From positions 1 to 64,000 of the forward strand of contig NZ_JAAXLJ010000006.1 in assembly GCF_012641075.1 (NCBI RefSeq): a DNA stretch of 64,000 nt. The letters run 5' to 3'. The position numbers and the translations under genes were made by a program. Below, piece by piece: positions 1 to 8,313 of this stretch (the first letter of the stretch is position 1; each line of letters opens with the position of its first letter). The notes under the pieces were generated by a model. It was not told the DNA's origin. It worked only from the letters and a program-made list of their open reading frames with translations, and made no database searches. Source of the stretch: Secundilactobacillus angelensis. GTDB taxonomy: Bacteria; Bacillota; Bacilli; Lactobacillales; Lactobacillaceae.

Positions 1-112
1 TAGCGAAATTGACTTCGCAAATTACATTTGATATCAGCCGAAGCTGATATACCCTGCACATTTGTGAAACAAAACTTTGTTCAGTTTTCAAAGGTCTACA
101 TTATTACTCGAC
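1..112 (-). other. rRNA operon leader (5' part; rRNA genes lie beyond the left edge)
   Basis: Read on the minus strand, the stretch after promoter P2 contains GACCTTTGAAAACTGAACAA, a sequence found just upstream of rRNA genes and in rRNA spacers of lactobacilli (from memory). Two short perfect hairpins follow, at 31-50 (8-bp stem, CGAA loop) and 3-18 (GCGAA/TTCGC), suited to leader folding and RNase III processing. No 16S sequence itself is visible, so the gene must start outside the window. The identification rests on the promoter pair plus the leader motif. Confidence 0.75.
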
Positions 113-118
113 TTAATC

Positions 119-147
119 AGTATAACCAAGTTGTAAATCAATGTCAA
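119..147 (-). promoter_or_regulatory. rRNA operon promoter P2
   Basis: On the minus strand there is a perfect -35 box TTGACA (142-147), a 17-base spacer and a near-perfect -10 box TATACT (119-124). Strong consensus boxes directly ahead of an rRNA-type leader are typical of rrn P2 promoters in Firmicutes. Confidence 0.85.
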
Positions 148-283
148 CGATTTTTTGTATCTTTATTCATTCACATAAACAACTCAATTATCTGAATAAC
201 TGTTGAATACCAGAACGATTGAATATTAAATGTCTGAATATAAATTCACAGAATTAATATTGTGTTCTTTAACAACAGATAAA

Positions 284-312
284 ATAATACCAGCTATTAG
301 CTATCGGGTCAA
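284..312 (-). promoter_or_regulatory. rRNA operon promoter P1
   Basis: On the minus strand TTGACC (307-312), 17 bases, then TATTAT (284-289). It lies about 165 bases upstream of P2 and in the same direction, giving the usual tandem P1/P2 arrangement of an rRNA operon. It starts only 24 bases after the stop codon of the S1-domain gene, and I see no terminator between them. Confidence 0.75.
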
Positions 313-336
313 GGACAAATAACGAAATTACTCAAT

Positions 337-720
337 TTATTTTCCAACAAACTCCCGTATTGCTTCCTGTGCCCAAGCCTGTCTTCTCTTCTGAATCGGC
401 TTAAACCCCTCGTGAAAATTTTTACTGGTCCAATAGTGTTTATGCTGATTCTCGTTTTGTGGTGCAGTTGGTGCTAGTGGGACTTGAGTTTCTTCCAGAC
501 AACGCAACGAAAGAGAAATTTTTCCCGTAAATTCGTCAATGTCCAAAACAACAACATCAATCTCGTCACCAACCGATAAATAGTCGTGGATGTCTTTAAC
601 GAAACCGTAGTGACATTCAGATATATGAATCAAGCCCTGTACTTCATTGCCAAGATCGACAAAGGCTCCGTACGGCTGAATACCAGTCACCGTACCATGA
701 ACGTGGTCACCAATACGCAT
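337..720 (-). CDS. S1-domain RNA-binding protein (CvfD / general stress protein 13 family)
   Basis: A 127-residue protein with one S1 RNA-binding domain (about residues 3-73), showing the typical G-x-V-x-x-I-x-x-Y-G-A-F-V-D and G-L-I-H-I-S-E blocks. The rest is a basic tail rich in Lys, Arg and Gln. In Streptococcus and Bacillus the family (CvfD, YugI) binds RNA and adjusts translation of stress and virulence genes. The ATG at 720 has a good ribosome site (GAAGGAGG). It ends just before the rRNA promoters, with no terminator seen. The family call is firm; its targets cannot be told from sequence. Confidence 0.88.
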   Translation of the reverse strand: MRIGDHVHGTVTGIQPYGAFVDLGNEVQGLIHISECHYGFVKDIHDYLSVGDEIDVVVLDIDEFTGKISLSLRCLEETQVPLAPTAPQNENQHKHYWTSKNFHEGFKPIQKRRQAWAQEAIREFVGK

Positions 721-750
721 TATTCAACGCCTCCTTCCATACTATTACTC

Positions 751-783
751 AAACAAAAACCTGAGGATCATGCACCTCAGGTT
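751..783 (-). terminator. Terminator after the cyclophilin gene
   Basis: A 9-bp perfect stem (AACCTGAGG at 758-766 with CCTCAGGTT at 775-783) is followed on the minus strand by TTTTTGTTT. It sits 16 bases past the cyclophilin stop codon. Confidence 0.85.
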
Positions 784-798
784 AAATTGTCGCCTTAC

Positions 799-1383
799 TT
801 AATCATCAATCGAAACTGATTCTATGACAATGTCTACTAACGGCTTATCAGTGTCATCCGTCTTAACTACAGCCATCTGATCGACGACATCCATACCCGC
901 AACTACCTGACCAAACACGGTGTGACGAAAGTCCAGCCATGGGGTACCGCCATTCTGATAAGCTTTGACAATTTCTTCGGGAAAGTGAGCATCCTGCATT
1001 TGCTGAGTTAGCTGTTCCGACAAATGTTTATTTTGAACAATAAAGAACTGACTACCATTAGTATTCGGGCCGCTATTAGCCATGGAAACGGCACCCCGAA
1101 GATTATAGAGTTCCTTAGAAAATTCGTCTTCAAAAGGCTCATCCCAAATACTTGATCCACCCATACCAGTACCGGTTGGATCTCCACCTTGAATCATAAA
1201 ATCATTAATAACGCGATGGAAAATAACTTCATCGTAATACTTTTTCTTAGCCAATGTCACAAAATTCTCAACGGCTTTAGGCGCTTGTTCAGGAAACAAT
1301 TGAATCACAACATCGCCCATTGACGTATGAATCGTAGCCCGGGGGCCGTCAGCCTTATCGGGTTGTAACTGTGGATAATTCAC
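799..1383 (-). CDS. Cyclophilin-type peptidyl-prolyl cis-trans isomerase
   Basis: A cytoplasmic cyclophilin of 194 residues that isomerises proline peptide bonds during folding. The core runs from about residue 15 (ATIHTSMGDVVIQLFPE) through VIFHRVINDFMIQGGDPTGTGMGG, where the Arg, Phe and Gln of the active site are visible, to the NSGPNTNGSQFFI and W-L-D-F-R-H-T-V-F-G blocks. I place the start at the GTG at 1383, because GGAGG lies 8 bases before it; the upstream ATG at 1422 would add 13 residues and has no ribosome site. No signal peptide or lipobox is present. It is a single-gene unit with its own terminator. Confidence 0.92.
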   Translation of the reverse strand: MNYPQLQPDKADGPRATIHTSMGDVVIQLFPEQAPKAVENFVTLAKKKYYDEVIFHRVINDFMIQGGDPTGTGMGGSSIWDEPFEDEFSKELYNLRGAVSMANSGPNTNGSQFFIVQNKHLSEQLTQQMQDAHFPEEIVKAYQNGGTPWLDFRHTVFGQVVAGMDVVDQMAVVKTDDTDKPLVDIVIESVSIDD

Positions 1384-1603
1384 ATTAATAACCTCCAGTT
1401 TTCTTTCATATCTATTATCCATGAAAAATGACGAAAAGCAAGCCTTGAGTCACGACACCCTCATACTCGAAAAGCATGTCAGACAGACAATAAAGCATAA
1501 GTGTACGCCCATTAAGCCGACTAAACGATTCAAATAATGTTAGGGTGTTATGGTTATGATTCGCTTAAATCCGTGAGAAAGTCTTTTATCGTCGAATATT
1601 CTC

Positions 1604-1612
1604 TGATACAAT
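1604..1612 (+). promoter_or_regulatory. Extended -10 promoter for the DedA gene
   Basis: TGATACAAT is a TGn-extended -10 box, 37 bases before the DedA start codon, with no good -35 box. The remaining sequence between 1384 and 1603 shows nothing else I recognise. Confidence 0.45.
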
Positions 1613-1649
1613 GTCATCAACTTAAAAGTGAAAGGAAACCTTCAAAATT

Positions 1650-2297
1650 ATGGGTCAATTGATTGATTTCGTGCTCCACATTGACAGTCACATGATTACC
1701 ATCGTAAACACATTTGGTGGCTGGTCATATGGGATACTTTTTCTAATTATTTTTGTCGAAACTGGTGCGGTGATTTTACCGTTCTTGCCTGGTGATTCAC
1801 TCCTCTTCGCAGCCGCTGCCTTGGCAGCCAATCCGGATTACCATCTCAGTATCGGTCTGTTTGCTGTAATTTTTCTAGTGGCTTCTATTGGTGGTGACTC
1901 AACCAATTTCTTTATCGGGCGTCGAGCAGGTATCGCAATCACTCATCACCCATTCTTTAGTCGTTTTATAAAAGAAGAAAATTTAGCATCTGCCAGAAAA
2001 TTCTTTGAACGTCATGGTAAAATTGCAATTTTCTTAGCAAGATTTATGCCAATTATCAGAACGTTCGTACCGTTTGTGGCGGCGACTTCAGACTATGGGT
2101 ACCACTCATTCCTGCGCTACAACATCCCCGCCTGTTTGACCTGGGTACTACTCTGCTGCGGTGGCGGTTACTTCTTTGGCAATATTGACTTTGTTAAGGC
2201 TCACTTTTCACTGGTCGTACTTGGCATCATCATCGTATCAATGATCCCCGCCTTTATCGGTTTACTTAAAAGTCGAAGTCAGGTTAGTAAAGATTAA
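1650..2297 (+). CDS. DedA-family membrane protein
   Basis: A 215-residue integral membrane protein of the DedA/SNARE-associated family. Visible hallmarks are the E-T-G-A-V-I-L-P-F-L-P-G-D-S-L-L-F segment (about residues 36-52), the G-G-D-S-x-x-F-x-I-G-R block, and the F-x-x-R-H-G-K and A-R-F-M-P-I-I-R-T-F-V-P segment near residues 118-140. The family contributes to membrane homeostasis, and several members recycle undecaprenyl phosphate or other lipid carriers across the membrane. It is one of few plus-strand genes here and stands alone between a weak promoter and a two-way terminator. The substrate cannot be read from the sequence. Confidence 0.9.
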   Translation: MGQLIDFVLHIDSHMITIVNTFGGWSYGILFLIIFVETGAVILPFLPGDSLLFAAAALAANPDYHLSIGLFAVIFLVASIGGDSTNFFIGRRAGIAITHHPFFSRFIKEENLASARKFFERHGKIAIFLARFMPIIRTFVPFVAATSDYGYHSFLRYNIPACLTWVLLCCGGGYFFGNIDFVKAHFSLVVLGIIIVSMIPAFIGLLKSRSQVSKD

Positions 2298-2309
2298 TGG
2301 TATGACACG

Positions 2310-2355
2310 AAAAAACTCTAGCTGGTTACGATAACCACGCTAGAGTTTTTTATTT
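2310..2355. terminator. Bidirectional terminator between convergent dedA and the DUF1461 operon
   Basis: A 12-14 bp stem built from AAAAAACTCTAGC (2310 on) and GCTAGAGTTTTTT is flanked by A and T tracts, so it can end transcripts arriving from both sides. Its right arm overlaps the last codons of the minus-strand gene. Confidence 0.88.
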
Positions 2356-2985
2356 GTCTAAAAAGGTGCGTTTGCCGCGCCAGACTCCCCACAGCATAAT
2401 CAGCTCAAACAAGCCAAACGCTAGTATGAAACATTGTGAGAAGAAGGTTTCTGGTAACACAAGAATGACAGGATCAAAACGTGGGTCAAATAACCAGTCG
2501 GAATTACGAAACAGAATTTTGTGGAAATCAACGAAAAACTGATTAAAGTTCACCAACATCAACAACCCGGCCAGGACCGGAACAAGAGCTGCCGTCTGGA
2601 ATGGCCGAATGAGTTTCCAGAGCATCTTTTTTACCGAAAGTGTCCGCAGAAAACGAACTGCCGGCCAAATCGTGATGATCAATACGCTGTTGTTCACCAG
2701 AAATAGATGCTTAACATCAATAAAGTGCTGAAGGCCACTAGGCGAGGTTGGAAAATCCATCATATCCAGTTTAGTCACCCATGGTAATTGGAGATAAGCT
2801 AGCAATTGCAAATAATTCTCCATAATTCGACTAGTAGATAACTCTACAATATGAGATAAGCGTCCAACTTTAACGTTCAACCAATATAGCCATACACTAT
2901 TGATCGTCAAAAAAATGACTAACGTTATAATTGCTAAAAATAACGAGAACCACTGTAATGCCACTTTCACTCTGTCTTTATTCAT
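2350..2985 (-). CDS. DUF1461 / TIGR01906-family membrane protein
   Basis: A 211-residue protein with about four or five hydrophobic segments (residues 10-33, 96-114, 127-147, 185-203) and a short extracellular-type loop between the first two. It matches the lactobacillus membrane family TIGR01906 (DUF1461), whose function is unknown. The start codon overlaps the end of the HAD phosphatase gene by 8 bases, so it is the last gene of the YutD operon and probably translationally coupled. The family call comes from gene order and overall pattern; no catalytic motif is visible. Confidence 0.75.
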   Translation of the reverse strand: MNKDRVKVALQWFSLFLAIITLVIFLTINSVWLYWLNVKVGRLSHIVELSTSRIMENYLQLLAYLQLPWVTKLDMMDFPTSPSGLQHFIDVKHLFLVNNSVLIITIWPAVRFLRTLSVKKMLWKLIRPFQTAALVPVLAGLLMLVNFNQFFVDFHKILFRNSDWLFDPRFDPVILVLPETFFSQCFILAFGLFELIMLWGVWRGKRTFLDK

Positions 2986-3763
2986 CCTCGACCGACCAAT
3001 CGTCTAGACTATCAATTTCATAAGTTGGCGCAATATCTTGATGAGCAACCTGACTTCGAGTCGACAGCCCCGTATAAACGAGCAAGGTATCCATTCCGAA
3101 TCGAATTCCAGCTGTAATATCAGTCTTGTAATTGTCGCCCACCATCACAACTTGAGACTTTTTCAATCCAATCCGCTTGAGTGCATTAGCCATAATAATT
3201 GTTTCCGGCTTACCAATATAAATTGGTCGCTGCTGCGTGGTGTACGCAACCATTTCAACTAGTGAGCCAGCGCCTGGTAGCATTCCCCGTTCATTAGGAA
3301 TATTAGAATCAGGATTGGTCCCAATAAACTTTGCGCCCCCACGAATCGCCAGCGTCGCAATTTCAAATTTGTGATAAGTAACATCCGAGTCAAGACCAAC
3401 CACAACGAAATCAGGCTGGCGTTCATTCAGCTCAAAACCCTTATCTAAAAAGGCCTGTATCAGCCCAATTTCGCCAATGATATAGACTTTTTTCTGCCCT
3501 TCTGTCGCAATACTAGCCACGTAGTCAGCAGTGGCTAGACCAGCAGTATAAACGTTCTTAGGATTTACGTGAATGTCATGATTGGTGGCTAAATTTTCAA
3601 CGACATCAACTGGTAGCTTCGTCGTGTTATTGGTGACAAACAAAAAATCTTTATTGGCCCTTTGCAATCGCTCAACGAACCGTTTAGCAGCGGGAATCCT
3701 ACGCTTACCAGCATAAACGGTGCCATCTAAATCGATAAAGTAGCCATCGTAATGTTTTTGCAT
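2978..3763 (-). CDS. HAD-superfamily sugar-phosphatase (YutF / TIGR01457)
   Basis: A 261-residue HAD hydrolase of the NagD-like branch. Motif I is FIDLDGTVYAG (about residues 9-19) with the nucleophile Asp and the second acid Asp; motif II is the FVTNNTT segment; a Lys lies in YIGKPE; and motif IV is VMVGDNYKTDI near residue 205. The C2-type cap sits between motifs II and III. Enzymes of this class dephosphorylate small sugar phosphates or nucleotides; the true substrate is not known. It follows yutD closely (gap of 6 bases) and overlaps the membrane protein gene after it. Confidence 0.9.
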   Translation of the reverse strand: MQKHYDGYFIDLDGTVYAGKRRIPAAKRFVERLQRANKDFLFVTNNTTKLPVDVVENLATNHDIHVNPKNVYTAGLATADYVASIATEGQKKVYIIGEIGLIQAFLDKGFELNERQPDFVVVGLDSDVTYHKFEIATLAIRGGAKFIGTNPDSNIPNERGMLPGAGSLVEMVAYTTQQRPIYIGKPETIIMANALKRIGLKKSQVVMVGDNYKTDITAGIRFGMDTLLVYTGLSTRSQVAHQDIAPTYEIDSLDDWSVEDE

Positions 3764-3769
3764 TAAACC

Positions 3770-4471
3770 TTAATCCTCTTTTTCTCGAATTGTAAATTTA
3801 CGGTGCTGACTGTGGCCAACCGTCTTAACTGTTCCACGGCGTTGGCTGACTGGCGTTTTCTTGACGGGTTTAACTTTTTCTACCGTATAGGCTTTTTGCT
3901 GACCATTACCATTGTTACTATGACTATGATGTTTAGCCTGCTGGCGTTGACTTGAGTTAACCCGTTGTGACTTTTGTTCGTTCTGTTTTTGATTTTGATT
4001 ACGGTTGGCAGTTCGATTACGATTTTGTTGCTTACCGCCATTATTCTGATTACGACTGGGACCGCGATGACTATTTTCTCGTGGCCGTGGACTGCGCTTA
4101 GGGGTGATCACTTTAGCATCTTCATTGTGCATCACAAAATACGGACAGCCAGTGTTGCAGGCTTCATCCAAATAGTCCTGTAAGGCACCGATTTTCAATT
4201 CACCGGCAACGTTTCGCTTATCATCATAAAAGCCGCGCAGACGTAATTGACCGAAACCCCAGTCACCAACTAAATAATCATAACGTGAAAAATACGTATT
4301 GAACCGATCGCTTAACTCGACCCGGTCAAAAGCATCACGATAATTAACCATTAGCTCATATGGGTGTTCATTAATCTGGAAATGAGTTTCATCAACCGCC
4401 ACAATCACACCGCCTGGCTCACGGCTTGCGCGAGCGTCGTCAATTAAAGTTTGTAAAGATTTCTTATCCAT
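3770..4471 (-). CDS. YutD family protein (DUF1027) with long basic N/Q-rich tail
   Basis: Residues 20-120 form the YutD domain, including D-W-G-F-G-Q-L-R-L-R-G-F-Y and the Cys-containing A-C-N-T-G-C-P-Y-F-V segment. From about residue 125 to the end (233) the protein is low-complexity, rich in Asn, Gln, Arg, Lys, Ser and His, and is predicted to be disordered and strongly basic. B. subtilis YutD is shorter and of unknown function. The gene overlaps the 5'-nucleotidase stop by 8 bases and precedes the HAD phosphatase, a conserved order in lactobacilli. The tail suggests nucleic acid binding, which is inference only. Confidence 0.85.
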   Translation of the reverse strand: MDKKSLQTLIDDARASREPGGVIVAVDETHFQINEHPYELMVNYRDAFDRVELSDRFNTYFSRYDYLVGDWGFGQLRLRGFYDDKRNVAGELKIGALQDYLDEACNTGCPYFVMHNEDAKVITPKRSPRPRENSHRGPSRNQNNGGKQQNRNRTANRNQNQKQNEQKSQRVNSSQRQQAKHHSHSNNGNGQQKAYTVEKVKPVKKTPVSQRRGTVKTVGHSQHRKFTIREKED

Positions 4472-5864
4472 GATTTGCCTCCTTTCTGATTGGATATTGC
4501 TTTGCGAGATAGTCGCCTAGTACCGTTCTTAAAAGTTTACCATATAAAATTTGGTTTTTTCCGACAATCGAAATTGTAGGGAAAAAAGGAATGAATAAAT
4601 AGTGGTCTGGCATCGCAACCGTATACGTCCTCAGGGGTGATAACGTCTCACCTCGAAAAAGAACTGACCCATCACGCTCATTATATGTAATACCAGAGTA
4701 ATTGAGCGCACCGAACACCTTGCCGCGAAATCCCATGCCTTTAATTGGAAAACGGGACAAAAAGCGACGGTTCTTTTCCATTTCTCGAATCAGCCGCCAT
4801 AAGTTGTCACCACTTAACGTCACTCTCATCACGTGCATGGCGTGTGGCAACGTTTTATGAAGATGATTGCGTGAAATAATTCCAGCTGGCAAATCTTGCA
4901 TAAAAAGCCCACCGTTTAAGATGGCAGCATCCGTACCAGCATAGTCTTCCAAAGCAGCTAGTCCCTCACTGACAAGCCGCGAATGACCCTCCCAGTTCTT
5001 TTCCATGGCTACTGGCAAATCGGCGACTTTCTGATTGTCCAGCAGCTGTTCGCCACGTTCTTCATACCCGTCAATTTCTTGTCGGTCACTGGTGGCTGCC
5101 TGAAGATTGGCCGTTTTCACAACAGAAGCTGATGATGCCACGATCTTATGATCTGTCAGTTCAAGTTGAATGGTACCGACATACTCGCCGTACTTCCCCG
5201 CGGCACCGAGCAAAGCAGCATGATCACGTTCACCGTGCGGCAATAAATGGTGAGTGTGCGCGCCAAGGATCACGTTAATTTCAGGAAAGCGCTTGGCAAT
5301 CGATCGATCTACGTCTAATCCTAGGTGTGACAATAAAATAGTGCAATCGTACTGTCCCTCAAATTGCTTCAGCAAATATGGCAGCATTCGTTCAACTGAA
5401 ATTGGCTGCCATCCAAGCAAGGGATAAGTTAAAGTATACGGTGCGGTTAACCCCAGTACCAACACACGGGTTCCTGCCTTTGTGGAGATAACCTTACCAG
5501 GGATTGCCCATTTCGGCTGAGTCTTTTTTGGCGTGTTAAGAATATTGCCCAAAATAACGTCAAAATTGGCGTGATCATACATGTGAACAAGCTGTTCTCT
5601 AGAGTTTCCTAGGCCTTCATTATTGCCAATGGTTACCCCGTCATAGTTGATCTGGTTCATCAAGTCCACATTTGCTTGACCGTTTGTCGCCTCAGTTAAG
5701 GGGTGTGCGCGATCCATTGCATCCCCAATATCAAAAGTGAATACTTGGTGGCCGGCTGCCTCGAAACGTTGCCGTTCCTCAATCAGGTAACGCCGAATCT
5801 TTGGCCAATTTTCAAAGTGTGAATGCAGGTCGTTGGTGTGCAAAATTGTAATTTTTTCAGTCAT
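4464..5864 (-). CDS. Metallophosphatase / 5'-nucleotidase family protein (YunD-like)
   Basis: A 466-residue protein with an N-terminal calcineurin-like metallophosphatase domain (ILHTNDLHSHF, residues 7-17; FDIGDAMD; TIGNNEG; LLSHLG; ILGAHTHH) and a C-terminal 5'-nucleotidase domain. All metal ligands expected for the fold (Asp, His, Asn, His-x-His) are present. There is no signal peptide or wall anchor, unlike secreted 5'-nucleotidases, so it should act in the cytoplasm on nucleotides or related phosphoesters. It is second in the operon, 20 bases after the small phosphoesterase gene, and overlaps yutD. GAGGAG precedes the ATG. Confidence 0.88.
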   Translation of the reverse strand: MTEKITILHTNDLHSHFENWPKIRRYLIEERQRFEAAGHQVFTFDIGDAMDRAHPLTEATNGQANVDLMNQINYDGVTIGNNEGLGNSREQLVHMYDHANFDVILGNILNTPKKTQPKWAIPGKVISTKAGTRVLVLGLTAPYTLTYPLLGWQPISVERMLPYLLKQFEGQYDCTILLSHLGLDVDRSIAKRFPEINVILGAHTHHLLPHGERDHAALLGAAGKYGEYVGTIQLELTDHKIVASSASVVKTANLQAATSDRQEIDGYEERGEQLLDNQKVADLPVAMEKNWEGHSRLVSEGLAALEDYAGTDAAILNGGLFMQDLPAGIISRNHLHKTLPHAMHVMRVTLSGDNLWRLIREMEKNRRFLSRFPIKGMGFRGKVFGALNYSGITYNERDGSVLFRGETLSPLRTYTVAMPDHYLFIPFFPTISIVGKNQILYGKLLRTVLGDYLAKQYPIRKEANHG

Positions 5865-5884
5865 ACCCCAGCTCCTCTGCTCAG

Positions 5885-6496
5885 TTATCTTCTCTTCTGA
5901 AAATCGTTATATTTTCCGGCCACCATTTCTTCAATTTCGGCCATGGAAAATGGCGTTCCAAATGGTGGCTTTTCCTTCAAATAATCAGTTTCGGGCGTAT
6001 CAATACCGACGTTAATGTCCTCTTTAATGTTCACTGAATAATGGTGAATGTGGCCATGTAAATTAATAATCTGTTTGACGATTCCCATCATCATTGGGTA
6101 ATGCGTCATGTAATACTGTCGGTGGTTCACTTTAATAATGGCACCGACATCGTGAAATTCAAATTTCGGTTTGCCACCATAAGTATAGTTATGCTGAGCT
6201 AGAAATTTGAATAGCGCTCGATTATCGTGATTCCCTTTAATCAGTACCAAATGGCCATTCAACTGATTCAATACCTCCAGCACCGCAGCTTGGGATGCCC
6301 GCTCCGGTCGAATGAAATACAGTGCAATATCACCTAAATGATACACCGTATCTTCTGGTGTCACCCGTGCATTCCAATGGTCAATGATGGTTTGATTCAT
6401 TTCTTCGACGGATTTAAATGGTCTGGGAGCAAAGTCCGAATTACCGAGTAAATCTTTATGAAAAAAATGTGTATCTGCAGTGAAATACAGTTGCAC
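5885..6496 (-). CDS. Metallophosphoesterase family protein
   Basis: A cytoplasmic metallophosphoesterase of 203 residues. Metal-binding blocks are FTADTHFFH (N-terminus), YHLGDIALY, LIKGNHDN, and the L-H-G-H-I-H-H segment. I chose the GTG at 6496 because AAGGGG lies 5 bases before it; the ATG at 6517 would add 7 residues without a ribosome site. It opens the operon that continues through the 5'-nucleotidase, yutD, the HAD phosphatase and DUF1461, three phosphate-ester enzymes in a row. The substrate is unknown; cyclic nucleotides or Ap4A-like compounds are typical of the wider family. Confidence 0.82.
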   Translation of the reverse strand: MQLYFTADTHFFHKDLLGNSDFAPRPFKSVEEMNQTIIDHWNARVTPEDTVYHLGDIALYFIRPERASQAAVLEVLNQLNGHLVLIKGNHDNRALFKFLAQHNYTYGGKPKFEFHDVGAIIKVNHRQYYMTHYPMMMGIVKQIINLHGHIHHYSVNIKEDINVGIDTPETDYLKEKPPFGTPFSMAEIEEMVAGKYNDFQKRR

Positions 6497-6623
6497 GTTT
6501 ACCCCTTCTTTGTCCAATCAGAATTTGATTTAAAAATACTATGTTCTCAGTTTACCATGTTACCCCTTGGATGGGAAAGTAACTGGGTTGGATCTTCAAC
6601 GGAAACAACGACTTTCGGTTACC

Positions 6624-6654
6624 AAAAAAGCCGTCGCTCATTGCGACAGCTTTT
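6624..6654 (-). terminator. Terminator at the end of the permease gene
   Basis: On the minus strand AAAGCTGTCGC, loop AATGA, then GCGACGGCTTTTTT. The upstream arm overlaps the last bases of the permease gene; the T tract lies just past it. Confidence 0.85.
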
Positions 6655-8044
6655 AGTTATTTTCATGGTGTAACTTTCCCACTTCAGCTCGATCCATACC
6701 ACTTTTAAACAACCAGAGACCAAATAGCCAAAGTACGGACCCAATCAAAGCAACCAGCGTCTCAAACCTAAACACCAAAATAACGGCAACCATTGTCAGG
6801 AAGAGTAAGACAAAATAATCTGAATATGGTGCAAATGGCATCTTAAAGGTAACTTTCTTCTGTTCTTCTGCCGATGCTGTACGTCTGTATTTTATATGTG
6901 CCAAAATGATTGATCCCCAGATGAATAGAAAACAAGTTGTGGCGATACTGGAAATCAGGGTGAAGACCTTGCCAGGAATAAAGAAGTTCAATAACACCAC
7001 AACTGCGATAATCAAGGCCGAAAGAAGCATTGCGTGAACGGGCACCTGCGCTCGCGATAATTTTGTTAACCGTTTTGACAAATTCGTTTTACCGCCGTAT
7101 GAAAGTGAAAAAAGCATTCTGCCGGTTGTAAATAAGGCACTATTACATGCTGAAGCTGCGGCGGTCAACACCACAAAATTAATGATTGCAGCGGCGGATT
7201 TAATTCCAATTGCAGCAAACACCTCCACAAAAGGGCTTTGATTAGGTGAAATGTAGTGCCACGGATAAATGCACATTAATGCCATTAGGGACCCCAAGTA
7301 AAAAAGAATCACCCGCATAGGAATTTCATTGATGGCCTTGGGAATAATTGTTTTGGGATCATTAGTCTCGGAAGCCGTCATACCCACCATTTCGATACCA
7401 ATAAAGCCAAAGAGAACCATTTGAAATGACAGTAAAAAGCCCTTCGCACCATGGGCAAAGAAACTGCCATGAGCTAAATTCATCACTGACGCATGGCCCA
7501 CTGGTGTTTTAAACTGAATGACGACCAATATAACGCCAATCACGATTAAAGCAATAATTGCAGCAACTTTAACAATGGCGAACCAGAACTCAGTTTCGCC
7601 AAAAGCCTCCACTGTAACAGCATTGATTAAAACAAGTATCAATAAAAAAGTCAGCCCCGTCGCCCACTGAGGTAAGTTTGGGAACCAAAATTTCATGTAT
7701 AACCCCGAAGCAGTTAAATCGGCCATTGCAATGCTCAACCAACAGACCCAATAGGTCCATCCGGCAATAAAGCTCCAACGTTCACCTAGATATTTTCGAA
7801 TAAAATCAATGAAAGAATGGGCACTCAAATCCGTCAGTAAGAGTTCGCCAAGCGCGCGCATCAGTAAGAAACATGCAATTCCAGCTATCAAATAAGCCAG
7901 CAAAATCGACGGCCCGGTCAAATGGATTGATTGACCAGCACCCAAGAATAATCCCGTTCCAATCGTGCCACCAAGGGCAATCATTTGAACATGACGGTTT
8001 TTCAGGCCTCTTGATCGTTTTGGGACAGTTTGCGTTTTCGACAT
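6653..8044 (-). CDS. Amino acid permease (APC superfamily, AAT family)
   Basis: A 463-residue inner-membrane transporter with 12 hydrophobic segments. The N-terminal R-G-L-K-N-R-H-V-Q-M-I-A-L-G-G-T-I-G-T-G-L-F-L-G block is the signature of the amino acid transporter family (GabP, AapA, ProY, CycA relatives), with the substrate-contacting G-T-G in helix 1; A-L-G-E-L follows in helix 2. These proteins bring amino acids in by proton symport. The specific substrate cannot be set from sequence. The gene has its own terminator, and a -10-like TATAAT (complement 8072-8077) lies 28 bases upstream, so it is probably a single-gene unit. Confidence 0.88.
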   Translation of the reverse strand: MSKTQTVPKRSRGLKNRHVQMIALGGTIGTGLFLGAGQSIHLTGPSILLAYLIAGIACFLLMRALGELLLTDLSAHSFIDFIRKYLGERWSFIAGWTYWVCWLSIAMADLTASGLYMKFWFPNLPQWATGLTFLLILVLINAVTVEAFGETEFWFAIVKVAAIIALIVIGVILVVIQFKTPVGHASVMNLAHGSFFAHGAKGFLLSFQMVLFGFIGIEMVGMTASETNDPKTIIPKAINEIPMRVILFYLGSLMALMCIYPWHYISPNQSPFVEVFAAIGIKSAAAIINFVVLTAAASACNSALFTTGRMLFSLSYGGKTNLSKRLTKLSRAQVPVHAMLLSALIIAVVVLLNFFIPGKVFTLISSIATTCFLFIWGSIILAHIKYRRTASAEEQKKVTFKMPFAPYSDYFVLLFLTMVAVILVFRFETLVALIGSVLWLFGLWLFKSGMDRAEVGKLHHENN

Positions 8045-8184
8045 AGTCTCTTCACTCCTTCATGAGAAACAATTATACACGTCAAAAACGGCTGCTTTCA
8101 GGTTACAACCACCTGTCATCATATTTTTGCTTGATATCTGTCACTTAACCGCGCCGTTAAGCATTTTATTGCTTTCATGATGTT

Positions 8185-8204
8185 TGTTCACCTATAAGTG
8201 AGCA
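8185..8204. promoter_or_regulatory. Possible operator: inverted repeat in the ackA-permease gap
   Basis: TGTTCAC (8185-8191), six bases, then GTGAGCA (8198-8204): a 7-bp inverted repeat with one mismatch, about 110 bases upstream of the permease -10 box. It looks like a dimer binding site, but I cannot name a regulator. Chance occurrence is possible. Confidence 0.25.
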
Positions 8205-8264
8205 AAGTGCACGTTAGTGAGTTTTGATTGAACAAAGTTAAAATAAGTCAATTCACTTGTAAGC

Positions 8265-8306
8265 AAAAATCAGACTCGATTCCAAAAGAACCAAGCCCGA
8301 TTTTTT
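8265..8306 (-). terminator. Terminator after ackA
   Basis: Just past the ackA stop codon the minus strand reads AAATCGGGCTTGGTTC, a short loop, GGAATCGAGTCTGATT and then a T run. The stem has some mismatches, and its 5' side lies directly behind the stop codon. Confidence 0.65.
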
Positions 8307-8313
8307 ACGATGA

